Assembly (NCBI GenBank): GCA_014607495.2
Contig: CP053167.1
Coordinates: forward strand, 8,370,001 to 8,434,000
Length of the DNA stretch: 64,000 nt
Origin: Carposina sasakii
Taxonomy: Eukaryota > Arthropoda > Insecta > Lepidoptera > Carposinidae
Reading direction: 5' to 3'
In this document: positions 30,811-42,437 of the stretch, piece by piece
How the letters are laid out: every line of letters begins with the position of its first letter
How positions within the stretch are numbered: the stretch's first letter is position 1
The notes under the pieces: model-generated
What the model was told of the DNA's origin: nothing
The model's input: the letters and a program-made list of their open reading frames with translations, nothing else
The model's database searches: none
Translations under genes and position numbers: made by a program

Positions 30811-31052
30811 CCGCGTGGTGCCGCCAGAGTAGAGTTTGTACCACCCCTGCCTGCCCGTGGGTATCGTACGAGGCGATTAAGGATTTCCGGGAGGTGGGCA
30901 GCAGCGCCTCCCATACTGACAACATAGCTGAAAATCACACTCACCATCCAGCCTGCCCAGCGTGGTGACTATGGGCAAAACCCCCTTGTTGCAGTAGCCT
31001 TGTGGCGTGCTGGGGGAGACCTACGTCCAGTAGTGGACTGCAATAGGCTGAA
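30811..31052 (-). repeat. RTE-type 3'-tail repeat (family B)
   Basis: Minus-strand copy from 'ccgcgtggtgccgccagagt' to 'ctgcaataggctgaat'. Nearly the same extent as 39,669-39,930. Confidence 0.6.
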
Positions 31053-31065
31053 TAAGAATATATAA

Positions 31066-31185
31066 ACACGGCTATGTTCCCAAAAATGGTGTAGAACTGC
31101 AGGATCGGGAAGAGATCCCACAGCCACGTTCAGCATGGTGGGGTCAGATGTTAAAGATCAGTGAGGAAGTGGCTAGTTCTAGGTT
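31066..31185 (+). repeat. Family E repeat, partial copy
   Basis: 'tgttcccaaaaatggtgtag', 'gaactgcaggatcgg' and 'cagcatggtggggtcagatg' match the copy at 38,511. Confidence 0.55.
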
Positions 31186-31554
31186 AAATATTTATAACAA
31201 AGTAAATGCACTACATACGAGTATCGCATTTGGTTAAAATTACCTGTATAGAAGCTGTGATGATAAAATAAATTTTAAATTTCAACTTCTTCAATTTATC
31301 ATGATAGGCACAATACAGAAGAAAAGACGCGTCGGAAGACATAGGAAATCTTGACTGCGAAACATTTGTGAGTGGACGAGAATAGCTCCGAATGGCAAGG
31401 GATAAGTCTACAATTTGTAAGCTGACGGTAGACCTCTAGTAAAGACGGCACTATAAGAAGAAGAAGTACAGAATTTGGGGTCCCTGCTGTTCTCATCACG
31501 ACTGCGTTTGGAATCCAGTTGACCATCAGCTTGAAATTTAAATTTTAGATAGAA
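31186..31554. other. Non-coding stretch
   Basis: No gene supported. A minus-strand frame at 31,299-31,526 has no known domain. Confidence 0.4.
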
Positions 31555-31830
31555 CGCTAAGAAATGAGGCGATCAGAAAAAAGTTGTGATAAATATTTAG
31601 AAGGGTATATTGAGGAGTTTAGGTATGATGAGAGGAGGAATGAAAGTAGACTGATAAATAAAGTTTGTACACGGAAGAGTGGATGCAAGGGTTGGAAGGG
31701 GAAGACCTCGCCGGACTGTCACTGATCAAATTGATGACAAGAGTACCCTAAACCGTCGAGCGTGAATGAAGAATATCATGAAAGTAGATTAAAGCAAGTA
31801 AAGTGATCCGTGATCTCTGCCTACTTCTAC
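31555..31830 (+). pseudogene. LINE pol C-terminal remnant
   Basis: The plus strand can be read 'RTLRNEAIRKKSDKYLEGYI', 'SRLINKVCTREVDARVGRGR' and PRRTVTDQIDD. The order, ending in G(R)GRPRRT, resembles the C-terminal tail of RTE-like LINE polymerases, of another family than 8,081. Truncated on both sides. Confidence 0.45.
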
Positions 31831-32084
31831 TGCAAATATATACTTGAATATACAAAAAACGAAAACAGAATGTATGCTAGTGCGGCCGAGACGTACCAAG
31901 ACGTCCTTGATTCTTTTTATGGAGACTGCAAGTTTTAATAACAAGTCTACCTAATGAGTTTCCTACAAAGAGCTGCTTTAAGTAGAATTGAATATTTCGA
32001 ATGTTATTAAATTTTCTCTTTGTACCTAGCTAAATAATGTAAAAATGCTTGGGTTTGTTATTGTATTAGGCATAATAGGCGGGA

Positions 32085-32165
32085 AAAGATTGGTGTATAA
32101 GTACTGTCAGCTAATCAGTATTTTGGGTTCGAATCCCGGAAGAGGCACATTTTGATATGTTGGAT
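32085..32165 (+). repeat. tRNA-related SINE head
   Basis: 'gtcagctaatcagtatttt' followed by the box-B-like 'gggttcgaatcccggaagag'. It is not a foldable tRNA. Probably the head of a SINE with an unclear 3' end. Confidence 0.5.
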
Positions 32166-32690
32166 ATATTTGTTTCCGTATTTCATGAAAATCTAATTAA
32201 ATACAAAATACTATTAGGTAATGTAATACGAGTAGACCTTGTTTTACATTGACGTTCGATATCGTAACATGTTCGCCAATAGCCGATAGAATTGATCACG
32301 TCATCTTACGAATGCGTAAAAAGAAGGCTTTTTATTGGAGGTAATATTTCTATGACGATTGTTACTTTGTGCATTGTCTCGTAGTCCGTAGCCTCGTAGC
32401 ACACGTACGGTAAGAGGCATCATGGATTTGTAGTTCGTAGGACGTGCTACGTACCAATTATAATGCAATTATAATTATTATAAAAGGCGATGTGAAAGTT
32501 AATGTTATGCGACCGTCAAAGTAGTACAAGCGCAGTAAGAACCAATCACTGACTGACATTTACCTGTACCGCCCGGCCCCCGCGTTTCGAGAACACTGTT
32601 TTTTAATAAACGGTTTTAGGTCCCCACCTCTTTGCCTCTTTCATGCTTAGCTAATACCCCCCCCCCTCAAGCTTTTTTAATAGATAATTG
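32166..32690. other. Non-coding stretch
   Basis: No gene seen. It contains a (C)8 run at about 32,659 and imperfect repeats of 'tcgtagtccgtagcctcgtag' type around 32,380. Confidence 0.4.
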
Positions 32691-33052
32691 TGGGGGTGGT
32701 GAAAAGGGAAGCTCCCACCGGGCCACTCGTCGTTGTTTGGCTCATGTATATATTCCAATAATTATGAGAATTGTGAGGTCCAAGAAGCTTTCATGGCGGC
32801 TTGTTATGGGTTTGCTGGCTGCTGGCGTGCTGCTGCTGCTGTCGTGGAAGGAGACAGGTGATGCTGTTGTGATGATACCTTTGCTGCGGAGTACTGCGAT
32901 GATGATGAAGTTCCTGAAGGCTCAAGGTTGCGTATGTCCAATTTATAGGGGTCACAATGTGGTGGTGAAAAGGGAAGCGCTTCCGGCCCGACTGGGCCAC
33001 TAGTTGTTGTGTGGCCTATGTACGAGTATATATTCCAATCATTGTGAGAAAC
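32691..33052. repeat. Pair of direct repeats around a GC-richer block
   Basis: 'ggtggtgaaaagggaagc' to 'tatattccaat-attgtgaga' occurs at 32,694-32,769 and again at 32,963-33,050, about 270 bp apart. Between them is a 'gctggctgctggcgtgctgc' block. Frames of 123 codons (plus) and 127 codons (minus) span it, but neither shows a known domain. Probably a mobile-element remnant. Confidence 0.45.
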
Positions 33053-33513
33053 TTCGATATCGCGTTCTAGGAAAAGCAAAAGCATTCGATTGTGGTTCTC
33101 TTCTGCATCCGATAGATGACTCCGCTGCATAATATGTTGGTACTCACGTCTGTGTACCCAAGATGGGGCGCATTTTGAGCTTAGCATAGATTTAAAAGAT
33201 CACGGACAAGTTGGTGGCATAGACCACATGCACCGAAGGAAACTCTTCTCGTAAAGACCCGCATCAGCACAGGACTTACGAAACAAGAAGAAATAATAAA
33301 CAAAATGGAATACCCTCAAAAACCTCTTTCCGCAAGCAGTCGGATATAAACTGCAAACATCATTCAGTTTCTTAACGCGTTAAATCTCACGATGAAAATG
33401 TCGACAATCTGTAAGATATGTGCGCAATTTGTTCTTGTAACCCAGTTCTGCAAAGAAAATAACATAAGACGGTATATAGGTACTTTACATTCCACGAGTT
33501 GTGAGCATGGAGC
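33053..33513. other. Non-coding stretch with a diverged family E copy
   Basis: Around 33,155-33,290 'aagttggtggcatagacca' and 'aagacccgcatcagcacagg' resemble family E. Nothing else recognised. Confidence 0.35.
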
Positions 33514-33668
33514 CAGGGTGTAACAGATAGGGTACGTTAAGCGGAATGCTATAAAATTAGACCATCATAGATGTCCTATTGCCAGATTATAAGATTCGAA
33601 ATCACATGTTTATTTTTCAACGTTGTATGTGGTTTAGGAATTCTCCATACAATCTAAAAAATAACATA
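33514..33668. repeat. MITE family A, truncated copy
   Basis: Starts CAGGGTGTAACAGATAGGGT and continues into 'gattcgaaatcacatgttta'; the right end is lost after 'ccatacaatctaaaaaat'. Confidence 0.6.
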
Positions 33669-33705
33669 TGTTTGTGTTTTGTGTTTGCGAATTGTTTATT
33701 TCAAA

Positions 33706-34034
33706 TCTATCTATACATATAATAAAAATGTAACGGATCGCTGTCTGTACATGGAAGATATATGAGAAAAAATATTATAGGAGACCTTTATTAACACAAT
33801 AGTACCGAAAAGAATGATTTTTGGAATTTTTGTCTGTTTGTCTTTGCGTTTGTGCACGCTAATCTCAGAAACGGCTTAACCGATTACGATGCAGTTTTCA
33901 GGAATATATTGTTACAGGTCCCACTTAACATATAGGCTGATTTTTATTCCGGGAAAATGTTTTTATCCCGGATAATTTCGACATTTTGTTTTTTCTGTAA
34001 CCACGCGGACGGAGTCGCGGGCGTCCACTAGTAT
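33706..34034 (+). repeat. Family C repeat, long copy
   Basis: From 'ctatctatacatataataaa' through 'gtacatggaagatatatgag' to 'gagtcgcgggcgtccactag'. Same layout as 45,722-46,053 and, inverted, 37,230-37,536. Confidence 0.7.
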
Positions 34035-34327
34035 CAAATAAAAAAAATGGGAAATATCTTTAACCAACTTAAAACTACTTAGGGCTAAAGCGTATGGGAC
34101 CATCATAACTTTAACAGGATGGTTAATCGATCTTCATTATCAGATAGGTGACAATCTAGATCTCCATAGTGTGAATCTTGACGATTTTATCATAAAACAA
34201 AAAATGAATTTCATTCTTTTTTAATAAGTTTATTATACAATAAACCTTCTGCTTATCTATTTAATCTTAGTGCTAGGTTTGACAAATATTTCCTTTCAGA
34301 GAGGGTTTCTTCATTGCTATTCCTATT

Positions 34328-34560
34328 TTTAACCCCCGACGCAAAAACGACGGGGTGTTATAAGTTTGACGTGTCTCTCTGTGCGTGTGTGCGTGTGTGT
34401 AAATGTGTATGTGTCTGTCTGTGGCATCGTAGCTCCCAAACGGATGATCCGATTTTAATGCGGTTTTTTTTGTTTGAAAGGTATATCAGTCGAGAGTGTT
34501 CTTAGCTATGTTTGGTGGAAATCAGTTCAGATCTTCAAGGTCATCAGGTCGTTTGTTAGG
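34328..34560 (+). repeat. Dispersed repeat with 'cccccgacgcaaaaacgacg'
   Basis: Includes 'ggggtgttataagtttgacg', a GTGT-rich tract and 'cccaaacggatgatccgatt'. I know this layout from lepidopteran genomes as a dispersed repeat end. Single copy in this window. Confidence 0.45.
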
Positions 34561-36477
34561 TGTGATAGGAATGTTGCACGCTCAGTTTGCTTGCAAGCAT
34601 ATGTGGGATCTGACATTTGAAACACTAATGTCTTCTGGAACCACTGAGCTGGTCTGCTGTTAGGGCTCGAAGGTAGGAGACGTAACCCTGGTCTTTCTTT
34701 TAGTAAACCCATCGAGTTTGGGCTCGTTGTATTTGTCTTGACTGGTTCTCTTCATGTTTCTAATTGACGAGGACCTGATGCTGGAAATGGGATGTGGCGG
34801 ATGAAACCCTGGAATGTCGGAATGAAACGGATAAACCGATTTATATTTTTCTGAAAATCTAGAATGACCAAAGTTTAATCTTTATTGTTTCTTAATCTCT
34901 GCAATTCTCCCAGAGCCAGTTTGTCATGAGGATTGTTAAACAGCTTCCTTTGGTCGAGATCGCATAAAGCGACCCCATCTAAACTTTTATGCGGCGAAAA
35001 ATAAAATAAATTTAATGAAAGAATGAAAAATTAAGGAGCTCCTTCAAAAAGCAAGAAAAAAAATTAAATAAAAAATTTAAAAAACCCCTGACTCAAAAGT
35101 ATGCAATCATTATGACAAAAAGTTTAAAATGCTAAACCCTATAAAAAGCAAAAAATAACTTTTTACACTACGTAAGTACCAACTAAAGCATGTCAGACTA
35201 TTTACTCGGGACTTTGTGCCACCTTTATGTCGGAGGCATAACCGCTAATTTTGAACTGCAAATGGTTATCTTGGCCTGCTGTTGACCGTACGTAAGAAAT
35301 TTTTGATAAAATTTTGTCGCGTCGGGGGACCGCTTTTTACCTTCAAAAATACTTACCTAAATCAAATGATTCCTACCTAATCACAACATTCGTATAAAAA
35401 AAACCTATCTAAACAAAATTATATTTATAATTACTGATATAATGTTTTAAAGTAACTAGGTATTCAGAATTAAAGTAAAAGTAAGCTATTACAATTATAT
35501 TTGTATAACAATGGGATTGAGGACTTCTTAATGTGTACTTCTAACGTTAGGCTAATAAATTAAATATATAAATGGTTATGGAACTATAAAATAAACTTCG
35601 TTCAAAAAGTGTTGTGAAGTGACTTCCGGAGAATTAGATCAAAAACATATCCTGATACAGCTTTAATATTATAAAACAAAATGTTATTGTGTATAAATTA
35701 ATTAAAATATATACATTATTATAAGCTATTTAGCATCAGAGCCTCGTACTCTACTTAGCAGGCTGCACCACGAGCAGGTGATGTTGACTTTGGGTTCTAA
35801 GGTAGTAGTCAAACCCACGTACAACTTCAAATTAAATTAAATTAATATAATGTATGTACATAATACCTATGTATATATACAGCGGATATGTCCGCCTGTG
35901 CAGAAGATACAACGTTCATAATCCTGAAACTGTGAGTGTGTATCTATAACCTAATTTGGAATTCCCCTGAAACCTTGCCGTGCAAACTCACGAGCAAGGT
36001 TAATTACGATCTAATTACTGAAGGTATCTCTAAAATAAACAGAACTGTAAAGTAAATAACTTTATTAATTACATATATTGTTTAAGGTAATAGGACAGAA
36101 CCTTGTTTCATTTTCTTCATATTTATGGTACTCGTACAAAGGCGTAAAGGTTATCTCAAATCTGAATAATTTCTGTTCTTCGAGAAAAAAAACACACTTT
36201 TTACATAATATAATTTAAATGGGCCGGTTACGTTAATTCTATGCACCCAAAACATTTAAACTAGTGTGAGTTTCTCACTTTGACTCGTTCGCGTTAACAG
36301 TTAAAGCAAAGCAGAGACGATGGGGCAACCTCAACAAACTTCCAGCGCGGTAATGTAGAGGCAGGTAAGGCAGAGATAATGGGACAACTTCGACAAGTTT
36401 CGAGACTGGTGGACTCAAAATACCTTTGCCATTGTCCAAAAGCAGGACACTATTATCCCAGCTGTATAAAATATAAT
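34561..36477. other. Non-coding stretch
   Basis: AT-rich; no gene, RNA or repeat boundary recognised. A loose duplication 'gacgatggggcaacctcaac' / 'gataatgggacaacttcgac' sits at about 36,315 and 36,375. Confidence 0.4.
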
Positions 36478-36640
36478 GAAGTGCAATAAGCTAAAGTGGT
36501 ACTGGGCAGGGCACATAGCTAGAAGATCCGATGGCCGATGGGGTCGAAATGTTTTAGAGTGGCTACCATAAGTCGGCAAACGCAGCCTGGGATGGGTCTC
36601 CACGCCGGACGGCGCAAACAAGCATTTGGCAAAAAGATCA
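36478..36640 (+). pseudogene. RTE-clade LINE C-terminal remnant
   Basis: 'KLKWYWAGHIARRSDGRW' followed by NVLEWLP, a stop, then VGKRSLG: same segment as 8,410-8,560. Ends before the RTE tail. Confidence 0.65.
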
Positions 36641-37229
36641 GCGAAGGTCGACCCCAACAGTGTTCTTGTACTACAATATTTCGCTGCGTAGTGACAGATC
36701 ATTGACAGATCCTTACAAAAATTCCGTGAGTTGGCACTTACCAACAAAAACTGTCTAGACTTTTTATAAAGTGCTATATCATACCTTATTATTGTATTTT
36801 CGTATTATACAAGGTTAAAGGCTTGTTAGAAACTTTCGGTTCGTTTGACTTATTTAGAGATACCTACTACATACTCGTATTACATGTACAGTAGGTACCT
36901 CTACCACAATTTTCATAGAAGGAGTTAATTGTCAAAGCGAGATGACGCTTTACGCCGTTTATAGTGGCGCCTCGCTTCTACAGTTCATAGTAGGGAGATA
37001 GGATCTTAGAGTCGGCGCACAATGTTCTCATATGCGACAGATCTGCTAGAATAAAATCTTGATCGCGAGCATGATAAAATTGTGAAAATTACACAGACAT
37101 GGCGCATTCCAAAATTCTGCAAACATACTTAATTTTAGTCTTAGTACATTCCGATATTATACTGAGTTTACATTACATACTGAGAGTTTACATTAACTTG
37201 ACCGTACATATCTAAGTTTATTAAAAATT
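36641..37229. other. Non-coding stretch
   Basis: No gene or repeat recognised. Confidence 0.4.
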
Positions 37230-37536
37230 ATTGGACGCCCGCGACTCCGTCCGCGTGGACTACAGAAAAAACAAAATGTCGAAATTATCCGGGATAAAAA
37301 CATTTTCCCGGGATAAAAAGTAGCCTATATGTTAAGTGGGACCTGTCACAATATATTCCTGAAAACTGCATCGAAATCGGTTCAGCCGTTTCAGAGATTA
37401 GCATGCACAAACGCATAGACAAACAGACAAACCGATAAACAGACAAAAATGAAGGTATTCTATAATATTTTTTCTTATATATCTTCCATGTACAGACAGC
37501 GATCCGTTACATTTTTATTATATGTATAGATACTAG
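37230..37536 (-). repeat. Family C repeat, long copy (inverted)
   Basis: Reverse complement of the layout at 33,706-34,034, from 'gacgcccgcgactccgtccg' to 'acatttttattatatgtata'. Confidence 0.7.
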
Positions 37537-37820
37537 CGGACCTGACAGACGTTATCCTGTCCCACGCCTTTGAACTAACGTCACCCCATTGTTTTGCCTT
37601 CCCGGACTTTCAAATTTCGAACAAATTGTTTGTATGGGAATGTAGAAAAGGAATGTTTTAGACATGTTCAGGCATTTTTTTGAATTTTTCTACCCGTTAG
37701 AACCATCCCTGTACTTCAAAGAATACGCTAAAAAAAGAATTAGCGAAATCGGTTCAGCCGTTCTCGAGATTCGCGCTTACCAACACATTTAGCGATTCAT
37801 TTTTATATTATAGATTACAG
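37537..37820 (+). repeat. Dispersed repeat next to family C
   Basis: 'actagcggacctgacagacg', 'agaaccatccctgtacttca' and 'aatcggttcagccgttctcg' ending in 'tttatattatagatta'. The last words also occur in family C, which suggests related 3' ends. Confidence 0.4.
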
Positions 37821-38325
37821 ACACCGAAGTTAGATTTACGTGTACTCATAACTAGTATTTATCGGAACCTTCGCTTGCCCTGCACCTAAATATAGATCCG
37901 TGGGTGTCGACCTTCGAATACCTCGTAAATAGGTCGCGCACCTCCTTGCCATGAAGTAAGGGCTAAAAGGAGATGCGTTAACCAATATAGAACTACAACC
38001 ACCAATGTAAAATATGCTGCGCTGTAGACAAGGTCTGGAATTTCTTCAGGAAGAGGATAAATTTATTTTTTTAATTTCTTTTTATTTTATAGACCTGCCC
38101 TCTGACCTGAGTTGTAACCGGTTGACTATACGCCACCTCTTCTTTGACATTCCTCGATGATTACCTCCTTGCACACGCTATTGGACTTGGGAAAGCGGAA
38201 ACGAAAATGCTCGTCTCTATTTTTGTCTTAAAAATGAAATAAACTTGGTTTGGCTGGGCATAGCTGCTGGTCCAAGGTTTGATCTTCCTCATACATATAT
38301 AAGCAGGTTGGTAGCAGGTATTCGT
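37821..38325. other. Non-coding stretch
   Basis: No gene or repeat recognised. Confidence 0.35.
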
Positions 38326-38512
38326 ACGAAGGGTACGTACTCTATACATCAAATAAAGTTAGTAAAAAAATGCTGGGAAAATAATATATATATATAATTG
38401 ACTGGGCGAAATTGATAAGTGTCCAGTTCCCAGGATGCTTCCATGGAGAAAAATGATCGTGATGATAAGGAGATTCCGTAGTTTTCGGGAACGTTGACGA
38501 CCAAAAAAGGTT
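38326..38512 (-). repeat. MITE family D, internally deleted copy
   Basis: 'cgaagggtacgtactctata' and 'ttttcgggaacgttgacgac' correspond to the two ends of 27,954-28,328 in reverse; about half of the interior is missing. Family E follows at once. Confidence 0.6.
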
Positions 38513-38735
38513 GTTTCCCAAAAATTAGGTAGCCAAAAACTGCAGGATTATAAAGATGTTCCTCGTTCTACAGCGATGCTCAGCATAGCGGGGTCAGATG
38601 TCAAATCAGCGACAAGTTGCTGGCTTATCGCATGAGAGAATGCTCGAGTTCCTTCTAAGTCGCCTCTTACGACTTGCAAGGAAAGAGATGTAGCTGAAGT
38701 ATTCTAGTGAATCCCCGCATCAGAATGTCTTACTT
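38513..38735 (+). repeat. Family E repeat, longest plus copy
   Basis: 'ttcccaaaaattaggtagcc', 'tcagcatagcggggtcagat', 'ttgctggcttatcgcatgag' and the end 'gtgaatccccgcatcag'. Useful as the reference copy in this window. Non-coding. Confidence 0.6.
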
Positions 38736-39095
38736 TAATTTTAATATACTTACAAATCTAATTATTTGCCTGGCTTGAATAATGACTAAAAGATTTTTGT
38801 CGATTCTCGCATGTGTAATAACATCATACGCCTGCCTTTAACCTTTTCCAAGCTTTGTCATATATCGATATGATGTAATTTAAATGAAACAAATGGCAGG
38901 TAATTGATCTATTAGGTTTTCATGCCTCAAAGGAAATCAGACGTGCGTGGGTGAGCAGTATTACACAATACAGTCGAAATACGTCAAATTTAATTAGCGG
39001 CGAGAATTTAATTATTAATAACATAATTATTTTTTATTATTTTATACGGGTGCGTACTTGCGACATGTATTTCTTTGATCTACATACTAATTATA

Positions 39096-39453
39096 CAGAG
39101 TGATTTTTGGTCATCAACGTTCCCGAAAACTACGTAATCTCCTCATCATAACGATCATTTTTCTCCATGGAAGCATACCTGGTAAGTGTATGGTTTCCAA
39201 AATATAAGGGGTCCAAAGTTGAGTAAATAGACGGCGTTTTTCTACATAAATGCTCATTAAGGCGTGTAGCAAGCTTTTTTATTAATATCTGTCTTTGAAT
39301 AAACTAGCATAAACAATAGACACCATAAATTTCGCCCGATCAAGTAACAAATTTAAGTACATTGTTTTCCAGCATTTTTTTAGCATAAACTAACTTTATT
39401 TGATGTATAGAGTGCGTACCCTTCATTAAGGGTGGCCACGAAAAAATATTCTG
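39096..39453 (+). mobile_element. MITE family D, complete copy
   Basis: Ends CAGAGTGATTTTTGGTCATC and GGCCACGAAAAAATATTCTG, TA on both sides. Same interior as 27,954-28,328. Family E follows directly. Confidence 0.7.
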
Positions 39454-39461
39454 TATATACG

Positions 39462-39540
39462 CATGTGTTCCCGAAATGGGGTAGCCAGAACTGCAGGATT
39501 GTAAAGGAGGTCCCACGGACATAATGCCTTTGGTCATGTA
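39462..39540 (+). repeat. Family E repeat, short copy
   Basis: 'gtgttcccgaaatggggtag', 'ccagaactgcaggattgtaa', breaking off at 'gacataatgcc'. Confidence 0.6.
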
Positions 39541-39630
39541 ATAAAAGGGGTATGTTAATCGAAATGCTAGGAAAATAGCTCCACTATACACGTATTTATT
39601 TTTCCCGATATTGTAAATAAAATATACATA
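39541..39630. repeat. MITE family A fragment
   Basis: 'ggggtatgttaatcgaaatg' and 'atttatttttcccgatattg' match one end of family A only. Confidence 0.45.
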
Positions 39631-39668
39631 TAAAAATAAATATATTTCTCTATTTATGATCATTTTGG

Positions 39669-39930
39669 CCGCGTGGTGCCGGCAGAGTAGAATTCGTACC
39701 ACCCCATGTCTGCCCGTGGGTAACGTACGAGGCGATTAAGGGTTTCCGGGAGGTGGGCAGCAGTTCCTCCCGTGTTGACAACATAGTCCAAAATACATAC
39801 TACGGTCACCAACCCGCCTGCCCAGCGTGGTGACTATGGGCAAATACCCCGCATGGCAGTCTTGTGGCCTGCCCTGGGGGAGGCCTACGTCCAGCAGTGG
39901 ACTGCAATAGGCTGATGATGATGATGATCA
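39669..39930 (-). repeat. RTE-type 3'-tail repeat (family B), well preserved
   Basis: From 'ccgcgtggtgccggcagagt' to 'ctgcaataggctgatgatga' with five GAT units. The (ATG)n end is the expected RTE 3' terminus. Confidence 0.65.
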
Positions 39931-40164
39931 TTTAGGCTACCCCATTTCGGAAACAGCCGTGTGTATATAATTAATGTAATAAAATAAATAATAATAAATT
40001 TTATTCACCAAGTATGTTTATTACGTAAAACAAAAACGTTGTTTATAAGAAAAAGGGGTTTTTAAGGGAACTGTGCCCACAGATGAACGTGAAGTTTTAC
40101 TCTACGAAATGTTATACGCGGCCAAAGGCAGCCGTTTGTAGGCTTAATTTTATATTTTATATTG

Positions 40165-40230
40165 TAGGCTCAGTGGTAAGAGCGCTGGCACGGAATGCAG
40201 AGGTCGTGGGTTCGATTCCCATCCGGATGA
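40165..40230 (+). repeat. tRNA-headed SINE-like unit
   Basis: 'ggctcagtggtaagagcgct' and 'gtgggttcgattcccatccg', then the same 'aattttttccatttctttat' tail as at 7,290. The acceptor 5' half is missing. Confidence 0.55.
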
Positions 40231-40589
40231 GGAATTTTTTCCATTTCTTTATTAATAATTTTTTAATTTTATATATTTGCTTTACGTGAACTCGCAAACG
40301 ATATTTAACCTATAAGGTATTCCGTGCCACAAAGTTACATTTCATCACAATTATTTAAATATCGAAAGAGTATAGATATGGAAACGACAAAAATTCTAAA
40401 TCGTTCCAACCTTGAAAGATTCCCGGAAAAGCATATCCGGGAAGGGATTTCCGTGTTCTGGAATACATTTCAAATAATAAACAAGTAAAGGCGCTGATAA
40501 ACTTGAGCATTTTCTTGTTGTATGTTGTATATATGGCTGAAAAATGGTGGCAGGTACTATATGGTACTTTATATTTTATATATTAACTA
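40231..40589. other. Non-coding stretch
   Basis: No gene or repeat recognised. Confidence 0.35.
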
Positions 40590-41105
40590 GTGGCCCGCCC
40601 TCGCTTCGCTTCAGTACATATCAGTGTATAGCTACAACTTCATATGTAGGTACAGCGGTTTTCGTAAAAATTTGGAACTCCCGTTGGTCCCTTTTCCGTG
40701 GGAATTTCGGGAAATCCGTTCTTAGAGCTTATTTGTAGCCCTAATCCGATTTCAGCTTCGTATAAATAGCGGTTTTCGTAAAAATTTAAAATTCCCGTTT
40801 GTCCCCTTCCGTGGGAATTTCGGGAAATCCGTTTTTAGTCCTTCCTCGTTGTCCCCAATGAACATATATGCTCGATTTCAGCTTCATATGTATATCGGTT
40901 TTCGTAAAAATATTAAATTCCCGTTGGTCGTCTTCCCGTGGGAATATCGGGAAATTCTTATAACCTATGACACTCAGCAATATCGGCTTTCTATTGGTGA
41001 AGGAATTTTTAAAACAGGTTCAGTAGATCCCGAGATTACCCCTTACAATTTAACAAATATACAAACACACAAACTTTACCTCTTTATAATATTAGTATAG
41101 ATTAT
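40590..41105 (+). repeat. Repeat containing three tandem ~120-bp units
   Basis: 'gcggttttcgtaaaaatt', 'ttcccgttggtc' and 'cgtgggaatttcgggaaat' recur at about 40,650-40,730, 40,770-40,835 and 40,890-40,957. It starts with 'actagtggcccgccctcgct' and ends with 'cctctttataatattagtat'. Non-coding in the plus strand. Confidence 0.65.
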
Positions 41106-41500
41106 AGGCTAAAAGTAGGTGTATACATTATTTGCATAATTCTATCCAATCTGACTGAAATGGGCGTGACTGTGTAAATATGTATTTTCTTGTAATGAAC
41201 AAAGTGGGCACGGCAAAAGTTAAAGTGCGGGCCATGTGGCACAGAGAGCACTACATCTGCTTAAATATATTAAAGGTAAAGGTCACCCGCCACTAACCCG
41301 GGTGGTCTAAAATGCTAAGTGACCTTAATGAAACCCATTTGCCTGAAAGACAATTCAGGATAAATCGTCCTGGTGCAGAAGTGTGAGGTGACCCAACCCT
41401 AAATAATAGATAAAGGCAGGATAAATAAGAAGATCGTAAAGAATTAAAATGGCTCCCGATTCGTTTTCGCTGGAATACTCATTTATTAACACTACTTTTT
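41106..41500. other. Non-coding stretch
   Basis: No gene recognised. 'ggtaaaggtcacccgccac' and 'aaatcgtcctggtgcagaag' suggest a repeat remnant, without a second copy here. Confidence 0.35.
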
Positions 41501-41529
41501 AAAATTTTAAATTATCGCCTTTCTCCGTT

Positions 41530-41935
41530 ATGTCTTAGTGAGCGCTTTAAATATCTCTTTTCAAGAGATCGGTCTCTTCGATCCAATACGGCATCACTGC
41601 TACAGACTCCCCGATTTAATTCTAGGGCTTTTACCCCATACGGTAAGAGATTGTCGCACTGTTGGCACATTTTGGGAAAAGCTGAAGAATGCTACCTGTC
41701 CATTATTTGAATATGCTGTCATTTGTTTCTCTTCTTTTTTTTCTCAATGTAGTTATGTAGTTTCTTAGAATTTGTTTAATTGCACATGTTACCCTGTTGT
41801 TAACAATTTCTCTTTACTTGATTGGCTTGCTGGAAGAGATCTCTGGTAGAGATAAGCTTGCCATTGTACATGCATCTCTTCTTTTATGTTGTATGCTATA
41901 TTTCTTTTTATGTATGTGCAATAAAGAATAACAAT
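41530..41935 (+). repeat. LINE-like 3' end (tentative)
   Basis: A plus frame reads ERFKYLFSRDRSLRSN, 'RFNSRAFTPYGKRLSHCW', typical in style of a LINE C-terminus, then a stop and a 3'UTR-like part ending in 'tgcaataaagaataacaa'. The segment 41,806-41,935 is repeated in reverse at 59,246-59,362. Confidence 0.4.
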
Positions 41936-42304
41936 AAGATCATTGAAGCCTTGAGTATGAAAAAAAAATATTAAGAGCGGTTTAGCGATCGAATCGAGCG
42001 ATCCAAGGAGCATTTTAGCATCTTTTTGCTCAGCTGATTGACTAGTCCCAGAATATTCGCTGGACAGACCATGAAACTGTTGGTAGGAACGAACGCTTGG
42101 CTCTGTTTGTTGATAAATTTAATAAATAAAATAACGATATAATACTATGGGAATGCTAATGTTTAAAGTAGTTTTAACTATAAATACTATACGTAACTGG
42201 AATGGTTATAATATATCTTTTAATTCTATGTCTAATATGTGTATAACTAAAATAACTAGCAAGGCAAGTAGGTACTTTATGTTTGTAAAACAAATATATT
42301 CCTT
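41936..42304. other. Non-coding stretch
   Basis: No gene or repeat recognised. Confidence 0.35.
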
Positions 42305-42437
42305 CTTCAGCCTATTGCAGTCCACTGCTGGACGTAGGCCTCCCCCAGGACACGCCTCAAGACTGCCATGGGGGGTTTTTACCCATAGTCACCACGCTGG
42401 GCAGGCGGGTTAGTGATCGCAGTCTGATTTTTGGACT
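42305..42437 (+). repeat. RTE-type 3'-tail repeat (family B), truncated
   Basis: From 'cagcctattgcagtccactg' to 'ggcgggttagtgatcgcag'; shorter than the copy at 254. Confidence 0.6.

Noticed and set aside
40083..40289. 68-codon plus frame including 'VVGSIPIR'
   Set aside because: It spans the tRNA-like SINE head; the peptide is a known by-product of tRNA-derived sequence.
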